The notes under the pieces were generated by a model. That model searched no databases. It was not told the DNA's origin and was given only the letters and a program-made list of their open reading frames with translations. A stretch of 64,000 nt of DNA from Actinomadura nitritigenes (lineage in GTDB: Bacteria; Actinomycetota; Actinomycetes; Streptosporangiales; Streptosporangiaceae): positions 62,001 through 126,000 of the forward strand of contig NZ_JAGEOK010000031.1 of NCBI RefSeq assembly GCF_017573545.1. The letters run 5' to 3'. Positions within the stretch are counted from its first letter, which is position 1, and the number at the start of each line of letters is the position of its first letter. Positions 1-8,332 of this stretch are shown one piece after another. The position numbers and the translations under genes are program-made.

Positions 1-999
1 CTGTACCCGCTGTCGAACAAGCCGGTCAGCGAGGGCGGCGTCGGCCACGGCACCTTCATGTTCCAGGAGCTGACCCGGCTGCAGGTCGACCCGACCACCG
101 CCAAGTGGCTGTTCCTCGGCTTCTTCGTCGCGTTCGCGATCAAGGCGCCGATGGTGCCGGTGCACACCTGGCTGCCGACCGCGGCGCAGCAGTCGCCGCC
201 CGGCGCGCTCGTCCTGATCGTCGGCGTCCTCGACAAGGTCGGCACCTACGGGATGCTGCGGTTCTGCCTGGAGCTGTTCCCCGGCGCGTCCAAGTGGGCC
301 ACGCCCGCCGTGCTCGTGTTCGCGGTGATCAGCATCATCTACGGCGCGATCCTCGCGATCGGGCAGGTCGACCTGAAGCGGCTCATCGCCTACACGTCGG
401 TGTCGCACTTCGGGTTCATCGTGCTCGGCATCTTCGCGATGACCTCGCAGGGCCAGTCCGGCGCCGCGCTGTACATGGTGAACCACGGCTTCTCCACCGG
501 CGCGCTGTTCCTGCTCGTCGGCTTCATGATCGTCCGGCGCCGGTCGGCGAAGATCACCGACTTCGGCGGGGTGCAGAAGGCGGCACCGGTGCTCGCCGGG
601 ACGTTCCTCGTCGCCGGCCTGTCCGGGCTCTCGCTGCCCGGCCTGTCGCCGTTCGTGTCGGAGTTCCTGGTGCTGGTCGGCACGTTCAGCCGCTACAAGG
701 TGGCCGCGTGCTTCGCCGTGACCGGCGTCGTCCTCGCCGCCATCTACGTCCTCTGGATGTACCAGCGGACGATGGGCGGCCCGAAGGCCCCGGCCGTCGA
801 GGGCATGAAGGACCTCACGGCCCGCGAGAAGTGGGCCGTCGCCCCGATCATCGCGATCATCGTGGCGATGGGCTTCTTCCCGCAGCCGGTGCTGCATGTG
901 ATCAACCCGTCGGTGAAGGAGACGCTCGCCCGTGTCGACCGGCACGACCCGGCGCCGACGCTCACCGGTAACGTCGCCGAGAACGGAGCCCGTCCATGA
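1..999 (+). CDS. nuoM: NADH-quinone oxidoreductase subunit M, 3' part
   Basis: The reading frame is open from base 1, so the gene begins before the window and only its C-terminal 332 residues are seen. NuoM is one of the three large antiporter-like membrane subunits of respiratory complex I and carries a proton channel. The visible part has the family signatures: a lysine followed by a short P-M-V-P-V-H-T-W-L-P stretch, the L-K-R-L-I-A-Y-T-S-V-S-H segment, and alternating hydrophobic helices. The stop overlaps the nuoN start by 4 bases (ATGA), so the two genes are translationally coupled. This is the tail of the housekeeping nuo operon and is distinct from the second cluster at 41.8-53.2 kb. 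Confidence 0.95.
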   Translation: MYPLSNKPVSEGGVGHGTFMFQELTRLQVDPTTAKWLFLGFFVAFAIKAPMVPVHTWLPTAAQQSPPGALVLIVGVLDKVGTYGMLRFCLELFPGASKWATPAVLVFAVISIIYGAILAIGQVDLKRLIAYTSVSHFGFIVLGIFAMTSQGQSGAALYMVNHGFSTGALFLLVGFMIVRRRSAKITDFGGVQKAAPVLAGTFLVAGLSGLSLPGLSPFVSEFLVLVGTFSRYKVAACFAVTGVVLAAIYVLWMYQRTMGGPKAPAVEGMKDLTAREKWAVAPIIAIIVAMGFFPQPVLHVINPSVKETLARVDRHDPAPTLTGNVAENGARP

Positions 1000-2606
1000 G
1001 CCCTGCCAGTCACGTGAGCGCGGTGCTCCCCAGCGGGGTGCTCGCCCAGGGGGGTGACATCCCGGCGCCGCACATCGAGTACGGGCAGATCGGTCCGCTG
1101 CTGCTCGTCCTCTTCGTCGCCGTCGTGGGCGTCCTCGTGGAGGCGTTCGTCGGCCGCACCTGGCGGTACGCGGCGCAGGTGCCGGTGGCGTTCCTCGGCC
1201 TCGCCGGCGCGTTCGTGTGGACGGTCCTGCTCGGCTGGCGCGACGACCCGCACCACGTCGCCGCGCAGGGCGCCCTCGGCGTGGACGGCCCCACCCTGTT
1301 CATCCAGGGCACCATCCTCATCCTCGCCCTGGTCAGCCTGCTGCTCATCGCCGAGCGCGGGAACGGCCGCGGCGGCGCCGTCGGCGGCCACTTCGCCGCG
1401 CAGGCGTCCGCGCTGCCGGGCAGCGAGGCGGAGCAGCGCAGCACCGCCGCCGGGATCACCCAGACCGAGGTGTTCCCGCTGATGCTGTTCGCGGTCGGCG
1501 GCATGATGATGTTCCCCGCCGCCAACGACCTGCTCACCATGTTCGTGGCGCTGGAGGTCATGTCGCTGCCGCTGTACCTGCTGTGCGGCCTCGCCCGCCG
1601 GCGGCGGCTGCTCTCCCAGGAGGCGGCCGTCAAGTACTTCCTGCTCGGCGCGTTCTCCTCGGCGTTCTTCCTGTACGGGACGGCGCTGCTGTACGGCTAC
1701 ACCGGCTCGGTCCGGCTGTCGGACATCTCCGCGCAGATCAGCAAGGACGCCGGCAGCGAGACCCTGCTGCTGGCGGGCGTCGCGCTGCTGTCGGTCGGGC
1801 TGCTGTTCAAGCTCGGCGGCGTCCCGTTCCACATGTGGAAGCCGGACGTCTACCAGGGCGCCCCGACCCCGATCACCGCGCTGATGGCGTCGTGCACGGT
1901 CGTCGCCGCGTTCGGCGGGATCCTCCGCGTGTACTACGTCGGGTTCGAGACCATGAAGTGGGACTGGCGGCCCTACATGTGGGGCGTGGCGATTCTCACG
2001 ATGGTGGTCGGCGCGATCATCGCGATCACGCAGTCCGACATCAAGCGGATGCTGGCGTACTCGTCCATCGCGCACGCGGGCTTCCTGCTCATGGGCGTCG
2101 TCGCCACCTCGCGCGACGGCCTGTCCAGCACGATGTTCTACCTCGTCGCCTACGGCTTCACCTCCATCGGCGCCTTCGCGGTCGTCACGATGGTGCGCGA
2201 CGCCGGCGGCGAGGCCGGGCACCTGTCGCGCTGGGCGGGGCTCGGCAAGCGCTCCCCGGTCGTCGCCGGGGTGTTCGCCTTCTTCCTGCTCGCCTTCGCC
2301 GGCATCCCGCTGACCAGCGGGTTCACCGGCAAGTTCGCGGTGTTCAAGGCCGCCGTCGAGGGCGGCGCGACCCCGCTGGTCGTGGTCGGCGTCATCTCCT
2401 CCGCGGTGGCCGCCTTCTTCTACGTGAAGGTGATCGTCGTGATGTTCTTCAGCGAGCCGGAGGCGGACGGCCCCGTCGTCGTCGCCGGGCCGGCGACCGC
2501 GGCTGCGGTGGCGCTCGGCGCGACGGCTACTGTGGTACTCGGCGTGATCCCGCAGCCCGTTCTGGACCTCGCGGGCCACGCAACGACCCACATGTTCGTC
2601 CGGTAG
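996..2606 (+). CDS. nuoN: NADH-quinone oxidoreductase subunit N
   Basis: This 536-residue polytopic membrane protein has about 14 predicted helices. It is the antiporter-like NuoN subunit of complex I and takes part in proton translocation. Family signatures are visible: V-P-F-H-M-W-K-P-D-V-Y-Q-G-A-P-T-P near the channel, and D-I-K-R-M-L-A-Y-S-S-I-A-H-A-G in the second half. The ATG at 996 overlaps the nuoM stop, which fixes the start. It is the last nuo gene of this operon, and a prenyl synthase gene follows after 10 bases in the same direction. Confidence 0.95.
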   Translation: MSPASHVSAVLPSGVLAQGGDIPAPHIEYGQIGPLLLVLFVAVVGVLVEAFVGRTWRYAAQVPVAFLGLAGAFVWTVLLGWRDDPHHVAAQGALGVDGPTLFIQGTILILALVSLLLIAERGNGRGGAVGGHFAAQASALPGSEAEQRSTAAGITQTEVFPLMLFAVGGMMMFPAANDLLTMFVALEVMSLPLYLLCGLARRRRLLSQEAAVKYFLLGAFSSAFFLYGTALLYGYTGSVRLSDISAQISKDAGSETLLLAGVALLSVGLLFKLGGVPFHMWKPDVYQGAPTPITALMASCTVVAAFGGILRVYYVGFETMKWDWRPYMWGVAILTMVVGAIIAITQSDIKRMLAYSSIAHAGFLLMGVVATSRDGLSSTMFYLVAYGFTSIGAFAVVTMVRDAGGEAGHLSRWAGLGKRSPVVAGVFAFFLLAFAGIPLTSGFTGKFAVFKAAVEGGATPLVVVGVISSAVAAFFYVKVIVVMFFSEPEADGPVVVAGPATAAAVALGATATVVLGVIPQPVLDLAGHATTHMFVR

Positions 2607-2616
2607 GGAGTCTTGG

Positions 2617-3657
2617 GTGAGCGACCCAATCGCTGAGAAGTCCGGCGGGCCGGCTCGACAGGAGTCCGGCCCGTTCGGGCTTCCCGTCGACTCGGCCCTC
2701 GCGGCCGATGCCAGGGAGCGCCTGGCCGCAGTCGAGGAACTGCTGCTGGAATCCGTGCGGGGCGAGGACCCGCTGCTCACCCAGGCCTCCAAGCACCTCG
2801 TCGAGGCGGGAGGCAAGCGGTTCCGGCCGATGCTGGTGCTGCTCGCCTCCCACTTCGGCGACCCCGCCGCGCCCGGTGTGGTGCCCGCCGCCGTCGTCGT
2901 GGAGCTGACCCATCTCGGCACCCTCTACCACGACGACGTGATGGACGAGGCGACCGTCCGGCGCGGCCAGGCGTCCGCGAACTCCCGCTGGACGAACACC
3001 GTCGCGATCCTCACCGGCGACTACCTGTTCGCCCGCGCGTCGGACCTGCTCGCCGACCTCGGCCCGGAGGCCGTCCGGATCCAGGCCCGCGCGTTCGCCC
3101 GGCTGGTGCGCGGCCAGATCCAGGAGACCGTCGGGCCCGCGGAGGACGCCGACCCCCTCAAGCACTACCTGCAGGTCGTCGCCGACAAGACCGCCTCCCT
3201 CATCGTGGTGTCCGGCCAGTTCGGCGCGCTGCTGTCGGGAGCCCCCGCCCGCGTCGTCGACACCATCACCTCCGCCTGCGAGAAGATCGGCATCGCGTTC
3301 CAGCTGTCGGACGACATCCTCGACATCGAGTCCGAGACCGAGGAGTCCGGCAAGACCCCCGGCACCGACCTCCGCGAAGGCATCCGCACCCTCCCGATGC
3401 ACCACGTCCTCGCCGGCGTCGGCTCCGGCCCCGACGACGCCCGGCTGCGCGAGCTGCTCGTCCAGGACCTGTCCGGCGACGAGCTGCACGCCGAGGCCCT
3501 CGCCCTCCTGCGCGCCCACCCCGCCATGGACCTCGCCCGCGCCGACCTGCGCCAGTACGCGGAGGACGCCCGCGCGGAGCTCCTCACCCTCCCCGCCATC
3601 CCCGCCCGCGACGCGTTCACCGGTCTCTGCGACTACGTGGTCTCCCGCACCGGCTGA
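2617..3657 (+). CDS. trans-polyprenyl diphosphate synthase (menaquinone side chain, probable)
   Basis: A 346-residue head-to-tail (class I) prenyltransferase that condenses isopentenyl diphosphate onto an allylic diphosphate. Both aspartate-rich motifs are present: DDVMD at residues 106-110 and DDILD at 232-236, with the G-G-K-R-F-R-P substrate-binding stretch before the first. Length and motif spacing match the GrcC/HepT group that makes the C35-C50 side chain of menaquinone. Its position 10 bases after nuoN, in the same direction, suits a quinone-biosynthesis role because menaquinone is the electron acceptor of complex I. Chain length cannot be read safely from the sequence. The start is GTG at 2617. 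Confidence 0.85.
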   Translation: MSDPIAEKSGGPARQESGPFGLPVDSALAADARERLAAVEELLLESVRGEDPLLTQASKHLVEAGGKRFRPMLVLLASHFGDPAAPGVVPAAVVVELTHLGTLYHDDVMDEATVRRGQASANSRWTNTVAILTGDYLFARASDLLADLGPEAVRIQARAFARLVRGQIQETVGPAEDADPLKHYLQVVADKTASLIVVSGQFGALLSGAPARVVDTITSACEKIGIAFQLSDDILDIESETEESGKTPGTDLREGIRTLPMHHVLAGVGSGPDDARLRELLVQDLSGDELHAEALALLRAHPAMDLARADLRQYAEDARAELLTLPAIPARDAFTGLCDYVVSRTG

Positions 3658-3660
3658 CGG

Positions 3661-4899
3661 CTAGGACCGCCGGCCCGGCACGCCCTCGGGGCGGGCCGGG
3701 ACCGGCGCCGGGGCCGGCCGGTCGTCCCGTTCCTTCCGGCGGCCGAGCACCGCGGCGGCGGCCAGGGCGAGGCCGCCCAGCGCCCCGCCGAGCCACAGGG
3801 CACCCGGCTCCCCGGCGGTGTCGGCCACGCGCCCGCCCGCCAGCGCCCCGAGCGAGATGGCGATGTTGAACGCGGCGACGAACAGCGCCGACGCCGGCTC
3901 GGCGGCGTGCGGCGGCGCGGCCCGCAGCAGCCAGGTCTGCAGGGTGACGGACACGCCGCCGTAGGCGGCGCCCCACAGCACCAGCAGCACGACCGCCGGG
4001 AGCGGGGCCCGTCCGGCGACGGGGAACAGCAGCACGGCCGGCGCGAGCACGGCGGCGATGGCGAGGAGGGTGCGGCGCGGGCCGCGCGCGGCGGCCGTCC
4101 CCGCGGCGAAGTTCCCGGCGACGCCCGCGACGCCGTACACCAGCAGGAGGGTGCTGACCAGGTCCGGGTCCACGCCGGACACCCGCTCCAGCACCGGACG
4201 CACGTAGGTGTACGCCGCGAAATGGCCGGTGACCAGCAGCAACGTCACCACGAGCCCGGCTCGCGCGCGAGGCGCGCGCAGCACCCGCGGCACGTTCCGC
4301 AGGCCCGCCGGGCCGGTTCCGGGCAGCGCCGGCAGCAGCACGGCGAGCGCCGCGCAGGCAGCGAGGGAGAGCACGCCTGCAACGGCGAACGCGGCCCGCC
4401 AGCCCGCGAGGTCGCCGACCAGCGTGCCGGCGGGGACCCCCACCACCGACGCCACCGAGATCCCGCCGAAGACCACCGAGGTCGCGGCCCCGGCGGAGCG
4501 TTCCGGCACCAGCCGCGCCGCCAGCCCGCCCGCGATCGCCCACACCCCGCCGATCGCGACGCCGACCAGGACCCGCGACGCCAGCAGCGCCGGCAGCCCG
4601 GGCGCGGCGGCCGAACCGAGGTCGGCCACCGCCAGCAGGCCCGCCAGCGCGGCCAGCACGGCGCGGCGGTCCAGCCGGGCGGTGGCCGCGGACAGCGCGG
4701 GCGCGCAGAGCGCGGCGACCAGGCCGGGCACGGTCATCGCCAGCCCGGCCGTGCCCGCGGACGCACCGAGATCCGGGCCGATCGAGGTGAGCAGCCCCAC
4801 CGGCAGCATCTCGCTGGTGACGACGAGGAACGTCGCCGCGGCGACCGCGAGCACCGCCGGCCAGCCGCCCCGCGGCGGGGAGTCGGGAGGAACCGTCAT
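3661..4899 (-). CDS. MFS efflux transporter (AraJ/CmlR-like, 12 TM)
   Basis: A major facilitator superfamily protein of about 412 residues with 12 predicted helices. The N-terminal half contains the sequence S-E-M-L-P-V-G-L-L that is typical of the sugar-efflux/chloramphenicol-resistance drug:H+ antiporter branch. A likely role is export of a small hydrophobic compound; the substrate is unknown. I chose the ATG at 4899. An in-frame start at 4971 would sit inside the perfect dyad at 4957-4971 and would add a basic N-terminus without family resemblance. The gene diverges from a LysR regulator, which is the usual arrangement for a regulator controlling its neighbour. Its stop lies 3 bases from the convergent prenyl synthase stop. 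Confidence 0.85.
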   Translation of the reverse strand: MTVPPDSPPRGGWPAVLAVAAATFLVVTSEMLPVGLLTSIGPDLGASAGTAGLAMTVPGLVAALCAPALSAATARLDRRAVLAALAGLLAVADLGSAAAPGLPALLASRVLVGVAIGGVWAIAGGLAARLVPERSAGAATSVVFGGISVASVVGVPAGTLVGDLAGWRAAFAVAGVLSLAACAALAVLLPALPGTGPAGLRNVPRVLRAPRARAGLVVTLLLVTGHFAAYTYVRPVLERVSGVDPDLVSTLLLVYGVAGVAGNFAAGTAAARGPRRTLLAIAAVLAPAVLLFPVAGRAPLPAVVLLVLWGAAYGGVSVTLQTWLLRAAPPHAAEPASALFVAAFNIAISLGALAGGRVADTAGEPGALWLGGALGGLALAAAAVLGRRKERDDRPAPAPVPARPEGVPGRRS

Positions 4900-4956
4900 G
4901 CCGTCGACCCTGGTCCGGCGGAGCACCGGGAACAACGGCGAAGATCGCATCCTTCT

Positions 4957-4971
4957 ATGAGCGAGGCTCAT
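4957..4971. promoter_or_regulatory. LysR-type binding box between MFS gene and LysR gene
   Basis: A perfect 15-base inverted repeat (ATGAGC-gag-GCTCAT) containing the T-N11-A signature of LysR-family operators. It lies 22 bases before the LysR start codon and 57 bases before the MFS start, in the only shared control region. Binding by the adjacent LysR protein is inferred from position and symmetry. Confidence 0.6.
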
Positions 4972-4993
4972 CGATCAGCGGCGGAGGGGCGAC

Positions 4994-5974
4994 GTGCCGG
5001 AACTGGAGGCCCGGGAGCTGGAGTGCTTCCTCGTCCTCGGCGAGGAACTGCACTTCGGCCGGACGGCGGAACGCCTCTACCTCTCGCAGAGCCGCGTCAG
5101 CCAGCTGCTGCGCTCCCTGGAGTCGCGGATCGGGGCCCGGCTCGTGGAGCGCACCAGCCGCCGCGTCCGGCTGACCCCGCTCGGCGCGAGCCTCCGGGAC
5201 GAGCTGGCGCCCGCCTACACGGCCCTCCTCGACGCCGTCGAAGCGGCCCGCGCCCGGGCCCGCGGCGTCGACGGCGTACTGCGGATCGGCTTCGTCGGGT
5301 CGCTGGACGAGGAGCTGGCCGGCCTCGTCCGCGCGTTCGAGCGCGACCATCCCGGCTGCGAGGTGCGGACCGTCGAGGTACCGCTCGCCGACCCGTTCGG
5401 GCAGGTGCGGTCCGGGGACGTGGACGCCGCGATCGTGCTGGCACCCGTGCTCGAGCCCGGCCTCGTCAGCGGCCCCGCCTTCTCCGAGGCGCCGCTGAGC
5501 CTCGCCGTCCCGGCCCGCCATCCGCTCGCGGACCGCCCGTCGGTCCCCGCCGAGGACCTGGCCGGGCACCCGCTGATCCGGATCGCCGGACCGGCCCCGC
5601 GGTACTGGCGCGAGGCGCAGTCCCCGGCGACGACGCCCGGCGGCCGCGCGATCCCGTCCGGGCCGGCCGCCGGCACGATCCAGGAGGCACTGGCGCTGGT
5701 CGCCGCGGGACGCGGCGCGATGCCGCTGTGCGTCCCTACCGCCCGCCGCCACGCGCGCGGCGACGTCGTCTTCGTCACGCTCACCGGCCTGCCCGACTCG
5801 GCGCTCACCCTCGTCCGGCACCGCGACCGCGCCACCGCGCGCGTCCGCGCCTTCGCCCAGGCGGTCGCCGAGGGCGTCCGGGGCCGCGCGCCCCGCGACT
5901 CCGGCGCTAGACCCCCTGCGACTCCAGCGCGGGAAGGCCCCGGTACTTCATCGCGTGCAGGACCAGGTCGATGA
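4994..5974 (+). CDS. LysR-family transcriptional regulator
   Basis: A 326-residue LysR protein. Residues 1-60 form the winged helix-turn-helix (E-L-H-F-G-R-T-A-E-R-L-Y-L-S-Q-S-R-V-S-Q), and the rest is the periplasmic-binding-protein-like effector domain. It probably controls its own gene and the divergent MFS exporter through the dyad at 4957-4971. The start is GTG with a GGAGGGG-type ribosome site just before it. The 3' end overlaps the convergent GTPase gene (from 5907) by 68 bases. The last ~25 residues are rich in Arg, Pro and Gly and may be a non-conserved tail. The effector is unknown. Confidence 0.88.
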   Translation: MPELEARELECFLVLGEELHFGRTAERLYLSQSRVSQLLRSLESRIGARLVERTSRRVRLTPLGASLRDELAPAYTALLDAVEAARARARGVDGVLRIGFVGSLDEELAGLVRAFERDHPGCEVRTVEVPLADPFGQVRSGDVDAAIVLAPVLEPGLVSGPAFSEAPLSLAVPARHPLADRPSVPAEDLAGHPLIRIAGPAPRYWREAQSPATTPGGRAIPSGPAAGTIQEALALVAAGRGAMPLCVPTARRHARGDVVFVTLTGLPDSALTLVRHRDRATARVRAFAQAVAEGVRGRAPRDSGARPPATPAREGPGTSSRAGPGR

Positions 5975-6533
5975 GCACCTGCTTGCAGGAGTCGAGACGG
6001 CGGGCGTCGCAGAGCATGACCGGGACCTTCGGGCCCAGGTTCAGCGCCAGCTTGATCTCCGCGAGGTCGTACTGCCGGGCGCCCTCGAAGCAGTTGACCG
6101 CGACGACGAACGGGGTGCCGCGGCGCTCGAAGTAGTCGACGGACGGGAAGCAGTCCGACAGCCGGCGGGTGTCGGCGAGGACGACGGCGCCGAGCGCGCC
6201 GAGCGACACCTCGTCCCACATGAACCAGAACCGCTCCTGCCCTGGGGTGCCGAACAGGTACAGGACGTAGTCGTCGCGGAAGGTGAGGCGGCCGAAGTCC
6301 ATCGCGACCGTGGTGGTCTTCTTGCGCTCCACCCCGGAGACGTCGTCGATGCCGACGCTCTCGTCGGTGAGGATCTCCTCGGTGCGCAGCGGCCGCGTCT
6401 CGGAGACCGTGCCGACCATCGTCGTCTTGCCGACCCCGAAACCGCCCGCGATCACGATTTTGACCGCGGTGGGCATCCGGCGGGCGCGCGCGTCCTGCCG
6501 CCCGCCCCCGGTGTCAGAGAGCCCGGAGACCAT
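5907..6533 (-). CDS. Conservon GTP-binding protein (CvnD-like)
   Basis: A 208-residue small G-protein of the MglA/CvnD type. The P-loop G-G-F-G-V-G-K-T-T lies at about residues 30-38, the switch region reads F-G-T-P-G-Q-E-R-F-W-F-M-W, and A-V-N-C-F stands where Ras-like proteins have N-K-x-D. In Streptomyces conservons this protein is the GTPase of a membrane-associated complex with a sensor kinase (A), a roadblock protein (B) and a DUF742 protein (C), regulating development or secondary metabolism. Here it is the last gene of the B-C-D run. Its start overlaps the DUF742 gene by 20 bases, which shows tight coupling. Confidence 0.9.
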   Translation of the reverse strand: MVSGLSDTGGGRQDARARRMPTAVKIVIAGGFGVGKTTMVGTVSETRPLRTEEILTDESVGIDDVSGVERKKTTTVAMDFGRLTFRDDYVLYLFGTPGQERFWFMWDEVSLGALGAVVLADTRRLSDCFPSVDYFERRGTPFVVAVNCFEGARQYDLAEIKLALNLGPKVPVMLCDARRLDSCKQVLIDLVLHAMKYRGLPALESQGV

Positions 6534-6942
6534 CGATCACCGCCTTGTAGAGCCTGATGTCGTGCATGTCCGCCTCCGGTTCGGGCTCCTGCATCGTGAC
6601 GAGCCCCTTGCCGAGCAGGTCGCCGAGCAGCACCCGCACGGTCGCCACCGGAAGGTCGAGGTGGCCCGTCAGCTCGGCGACCGACATCACCTGCTGGCAG
6701 AGCCGGATGATCGCCAGGTGCTCGGGGCCGAGGCCGATCGGGCCCTCCGGCTCCGGCCCGGCCGCCACCACCAGGGTGATGAGGTCGAACTTGCCGTGCA
6801 CGGGCTCGATGCGGCCGCTCGTCATCACGTACGGGCGCACCATCGGGCCGGCGCTCTCGTCGTAGATCCGCTCAAGGCCGGGGGCGTGCAGCGGGGGTTC
6901 CTGCGGCCAGGGCTCCTGTCCCGGCTCCTCCGGCGGCATCAT
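6514..6942 (-). CDS. DUF742 protein (CvnC-like)
   Basis: A 142-residue protein with the DUF742 winged-helix fold. It has a R-P-Y-V-M-T-S-G-R segment near residue 35, then E-H-L-A-I-I-R-L-C-Q, V-A-E-L-T-G-H-L-D-L-P-V-A-T-V-R-V-L-L-G-D-L, and a C-terminal L-I-D-G-L-R-A-L-type end. In conservons this is the C component and binds the B and D proteins. The ATG overlaps the roadblock gene stop by 4 bases, and the 3' end overlaps the GTPase gene by 20 bases. The role is known from the family; the pathway controlled here is not visible. Confidence 0.9.
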   Translation of the reverse strand: MMPPEEPGQEPWPQEPPLHAPGLERIYDESAGPMVRPYVMTSGRIEPVHGKFDLITLVVAAGPEPEGPIGLGPEHLAIIRLCQQVMSVAELTGHLDLPVATVRVLLGDLLGKGLVTMQEPEPEADMHDIRLYKAVIDGLRAL

Positions 6943-7364
6943 GCGGGCCGGCCCTCCTCCGCCGCCTCCGATCGCGACGGCGACGTGAGATGGTGGCCCA
7001 TGCTCGTGACGAGCATCGCCATCTCGTAGGCGATGAGGCCCACGTCGGCCTCCTCATCGGCCAGCACCGCCAGGCAGGCGCCCTTGCCGGCGACCGACAC
7101 CAGCAGGAACGCCGACTGCATCTCGACGATCGTCTGCCGGACGGGGCCGCCGCCGAACCGGGTGCCCGCGCCCTTGGCGAGGCTCTGGATCCCCGCCGCC
7201 ACGGCGGACAGGTGCTCGCCGTCGTCCTGGCTCGTGCCCGCCGAGGAGGCCATCAGGAGGCCGTCGGCCGACAGCACCACCGCGTTGCGCGCGTGGGGCA
7301 ACCGGTGGACCAGGTCGTCCAGCAAAAAACCCAGATCGGATGAAGAACCGGTCTTCTGCGTCAC
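6939..7364 (-). CDS. Roadblock/LC7 domain protein (CvnB-like)
   Basis: A 141-residue roadblock/LC7 protein that fills almost the whole reading frame. It shows the family pattern: D-L-V-H-R-L-P-H-A-R-N-A-V-V-L-S-A-D-G-L-L near the N-terminus and a hydrophobic A-C-L-A-V-L-A-D-E-E strand near residue 105. In conservons it acts as the B component and probably modulates the GTPase. The start overlaps the preceding tail-like gene by 4 bases and the stop overlaps the DUF742 gene by 4 bases, so the four are one translationally coupled unit. Confidence 0.92.
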   Translation of the reverse strand: MTQKTGSSSDLGFLLDDLVHRLPHARNAVVLSADGLLMASSAGTSQDDGEHLSAVAAGIQSLAKGAGTRFGGGPVRQTIVEMQSAFLLVSVAGKGACLAVLADEEADVGLIAYEMAMLVTSMGHHLTSPSRSEAAEEGRPA

Positions 7365-7921
7365 TGACCTTCCTCGCCTTCCGCTGCTTGATTGCCGAGG
7401 GCCTCGGCCGCGGCCGACCGCCCCTGCCGGGTGCCGCGCTGGTAGGAGCCCATCATCCGTTTGATCTCCTCGGGCGAGCGGCCCGGGTCGTCCGGCTCGT
7501 CGCGCTCGTCGGCGACCTGAGGCTCGTCCGTGCGCAGCGGTTCGGCGAGGTTCGCCTGCGGCACGCGGACCGGCAGGCCGGACGGTGTGGTGGAGATCTC
7601 GGGCACGGGCGGCAGGTCCTCCGGCTGGGTCGGTTCGGGATGCCCGCCGCCGGCACCGGTGGGGCCGGATGAGAGGGACGGGGCGCCGTCGTGGGAGCTC
7701 GCCTCGCCCGCGGGGGGCTCGTCCTGCCGTCGGGGCAGGCCGTGTTCTGGGGAGTCGCCGCCGGGGGCGCCCCCGGACGGCGGGACCGGCGCGCCTGCCG
7801 GGTCCGATGCGTCGACCGGCGCGGGCGCGGGCCGGGGCACGGTGCCCAGCGCTCGGCGCTGTGGCCGCCCGGGGCGCGCAATGCGGATGACGGAGGCCCG
7901 GGATTCCTCCTGCAGGGTCAT
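7361..7921 (-). CDS. Truncated CvnA-type kinase: C-terminal tail only
   Basis: Conservons normally open with a large CvnA sensor kinase whose proline-rich C-terminus ends in an L-P-x-R-V-x-Q-A-N-L-A segment and a final R-S-P-E-E-x-x-x-x-M-x-S-x-Q-R-G-T motif. Both are seen here (L-P-V-R-V-P-Q-A-N-L-A and R-S-P-E-E-I-K-R-M-M-G-S-Y-Q-R-G-T). No transmembrane helices, NIT domain, HAMP, histidine box or ATPase domain precede them, in this frame or the two others. About 186 residues remain from the ATG at 7921, mostly Pro, Gly and acidic residues. The start is uncertain: the frame stays open to 8200 and no strong ribosome site is visible. It overlaps the roadblock gene by 4 bases. Confidence 0.6.
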   Translation of the reverse strand: MTLQEESRASVIRIARPGRPQRRALGTVPRPAPAPVDASDPAGAPVPPSGGAPGGDSPEHGLPRRQDEPPAGEASSHDGAPSLSSGPTGAGGGHPEPTQPEDLPPVPEISTTPSGLPVRVPQANLAEPLRTDEPQVADERDEPDDPGRSPEEIKRMMGSYQRGTRQGRSAAAEALGNQAAEGEEGQ

Positions 7922-8332
7922 CACCAGGGGCACCGTCGGCCGGCTGGGCTTCTCGTCCAGGGGGCTCGTCCGCGGGAGCCCGAACCGTCGCGCAGCGTCA
8001 CCCGCGCGGCGACCGTCCGGAGCGCGGCCGGTGACGACAGCGGAGCTGTGATCTCCGTCCGCGGACGTGAATTGCGGAAGCGCATTGACGACCTGTCCCA
8101 ACGGCATATGAGCGAGACCCGCAATCCCGAGGAGATGGAAGGGCCCGGCGGGTTCGTGTCCGAGCGTGCGAAGCGGCGTGGGGTGAGTACCGTCGCACAC
8201 CGCAGCACCTTAGCAACGGGAGATTGCGGGAAGGCGTCAATATCCACTATTCGAGGAGCGCAGTCGGACAGATCACTGTGGCAAAATTCACCGGCTCCTT
8301 GCGCGTGCGGACTTGCGTTTCCCGCCGCCGCC
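7922..8332. other. Gene-poor spacer upstream of the conservon tail gene
   Basis: About 410 bases with no convincing gene. The tail gene's frame stays open to 8200, but the added residues match no kinase domain. A possible minus-strand promoter is TTGACG at 8235-8240 (reverse complement), with a weak TGCTAA-like -10 near 8210-8215 at a long 19-base spacing. It would let the conservon be transcribed separately from the terpene cyclase. Confidence 0.35.

Noticed and set aside
744-2921. 725-codon minus-strand frame opposite nuoM/nuoN and the prenyl synthase
   Set aside because: It is a shadow of the plus-strand genes caused by GC bias; the product is His/Arg/Asp-rich and has no domain.
2617-3657. 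Prenyl synthase as the GGPP supplier of the terpene cyclase
   Set aside because: It is coupled to nuoN on the other strand 5 kb away, and its motifs fit long-chain quinone-type synthases better; a role for the cyclase cannot be shown.
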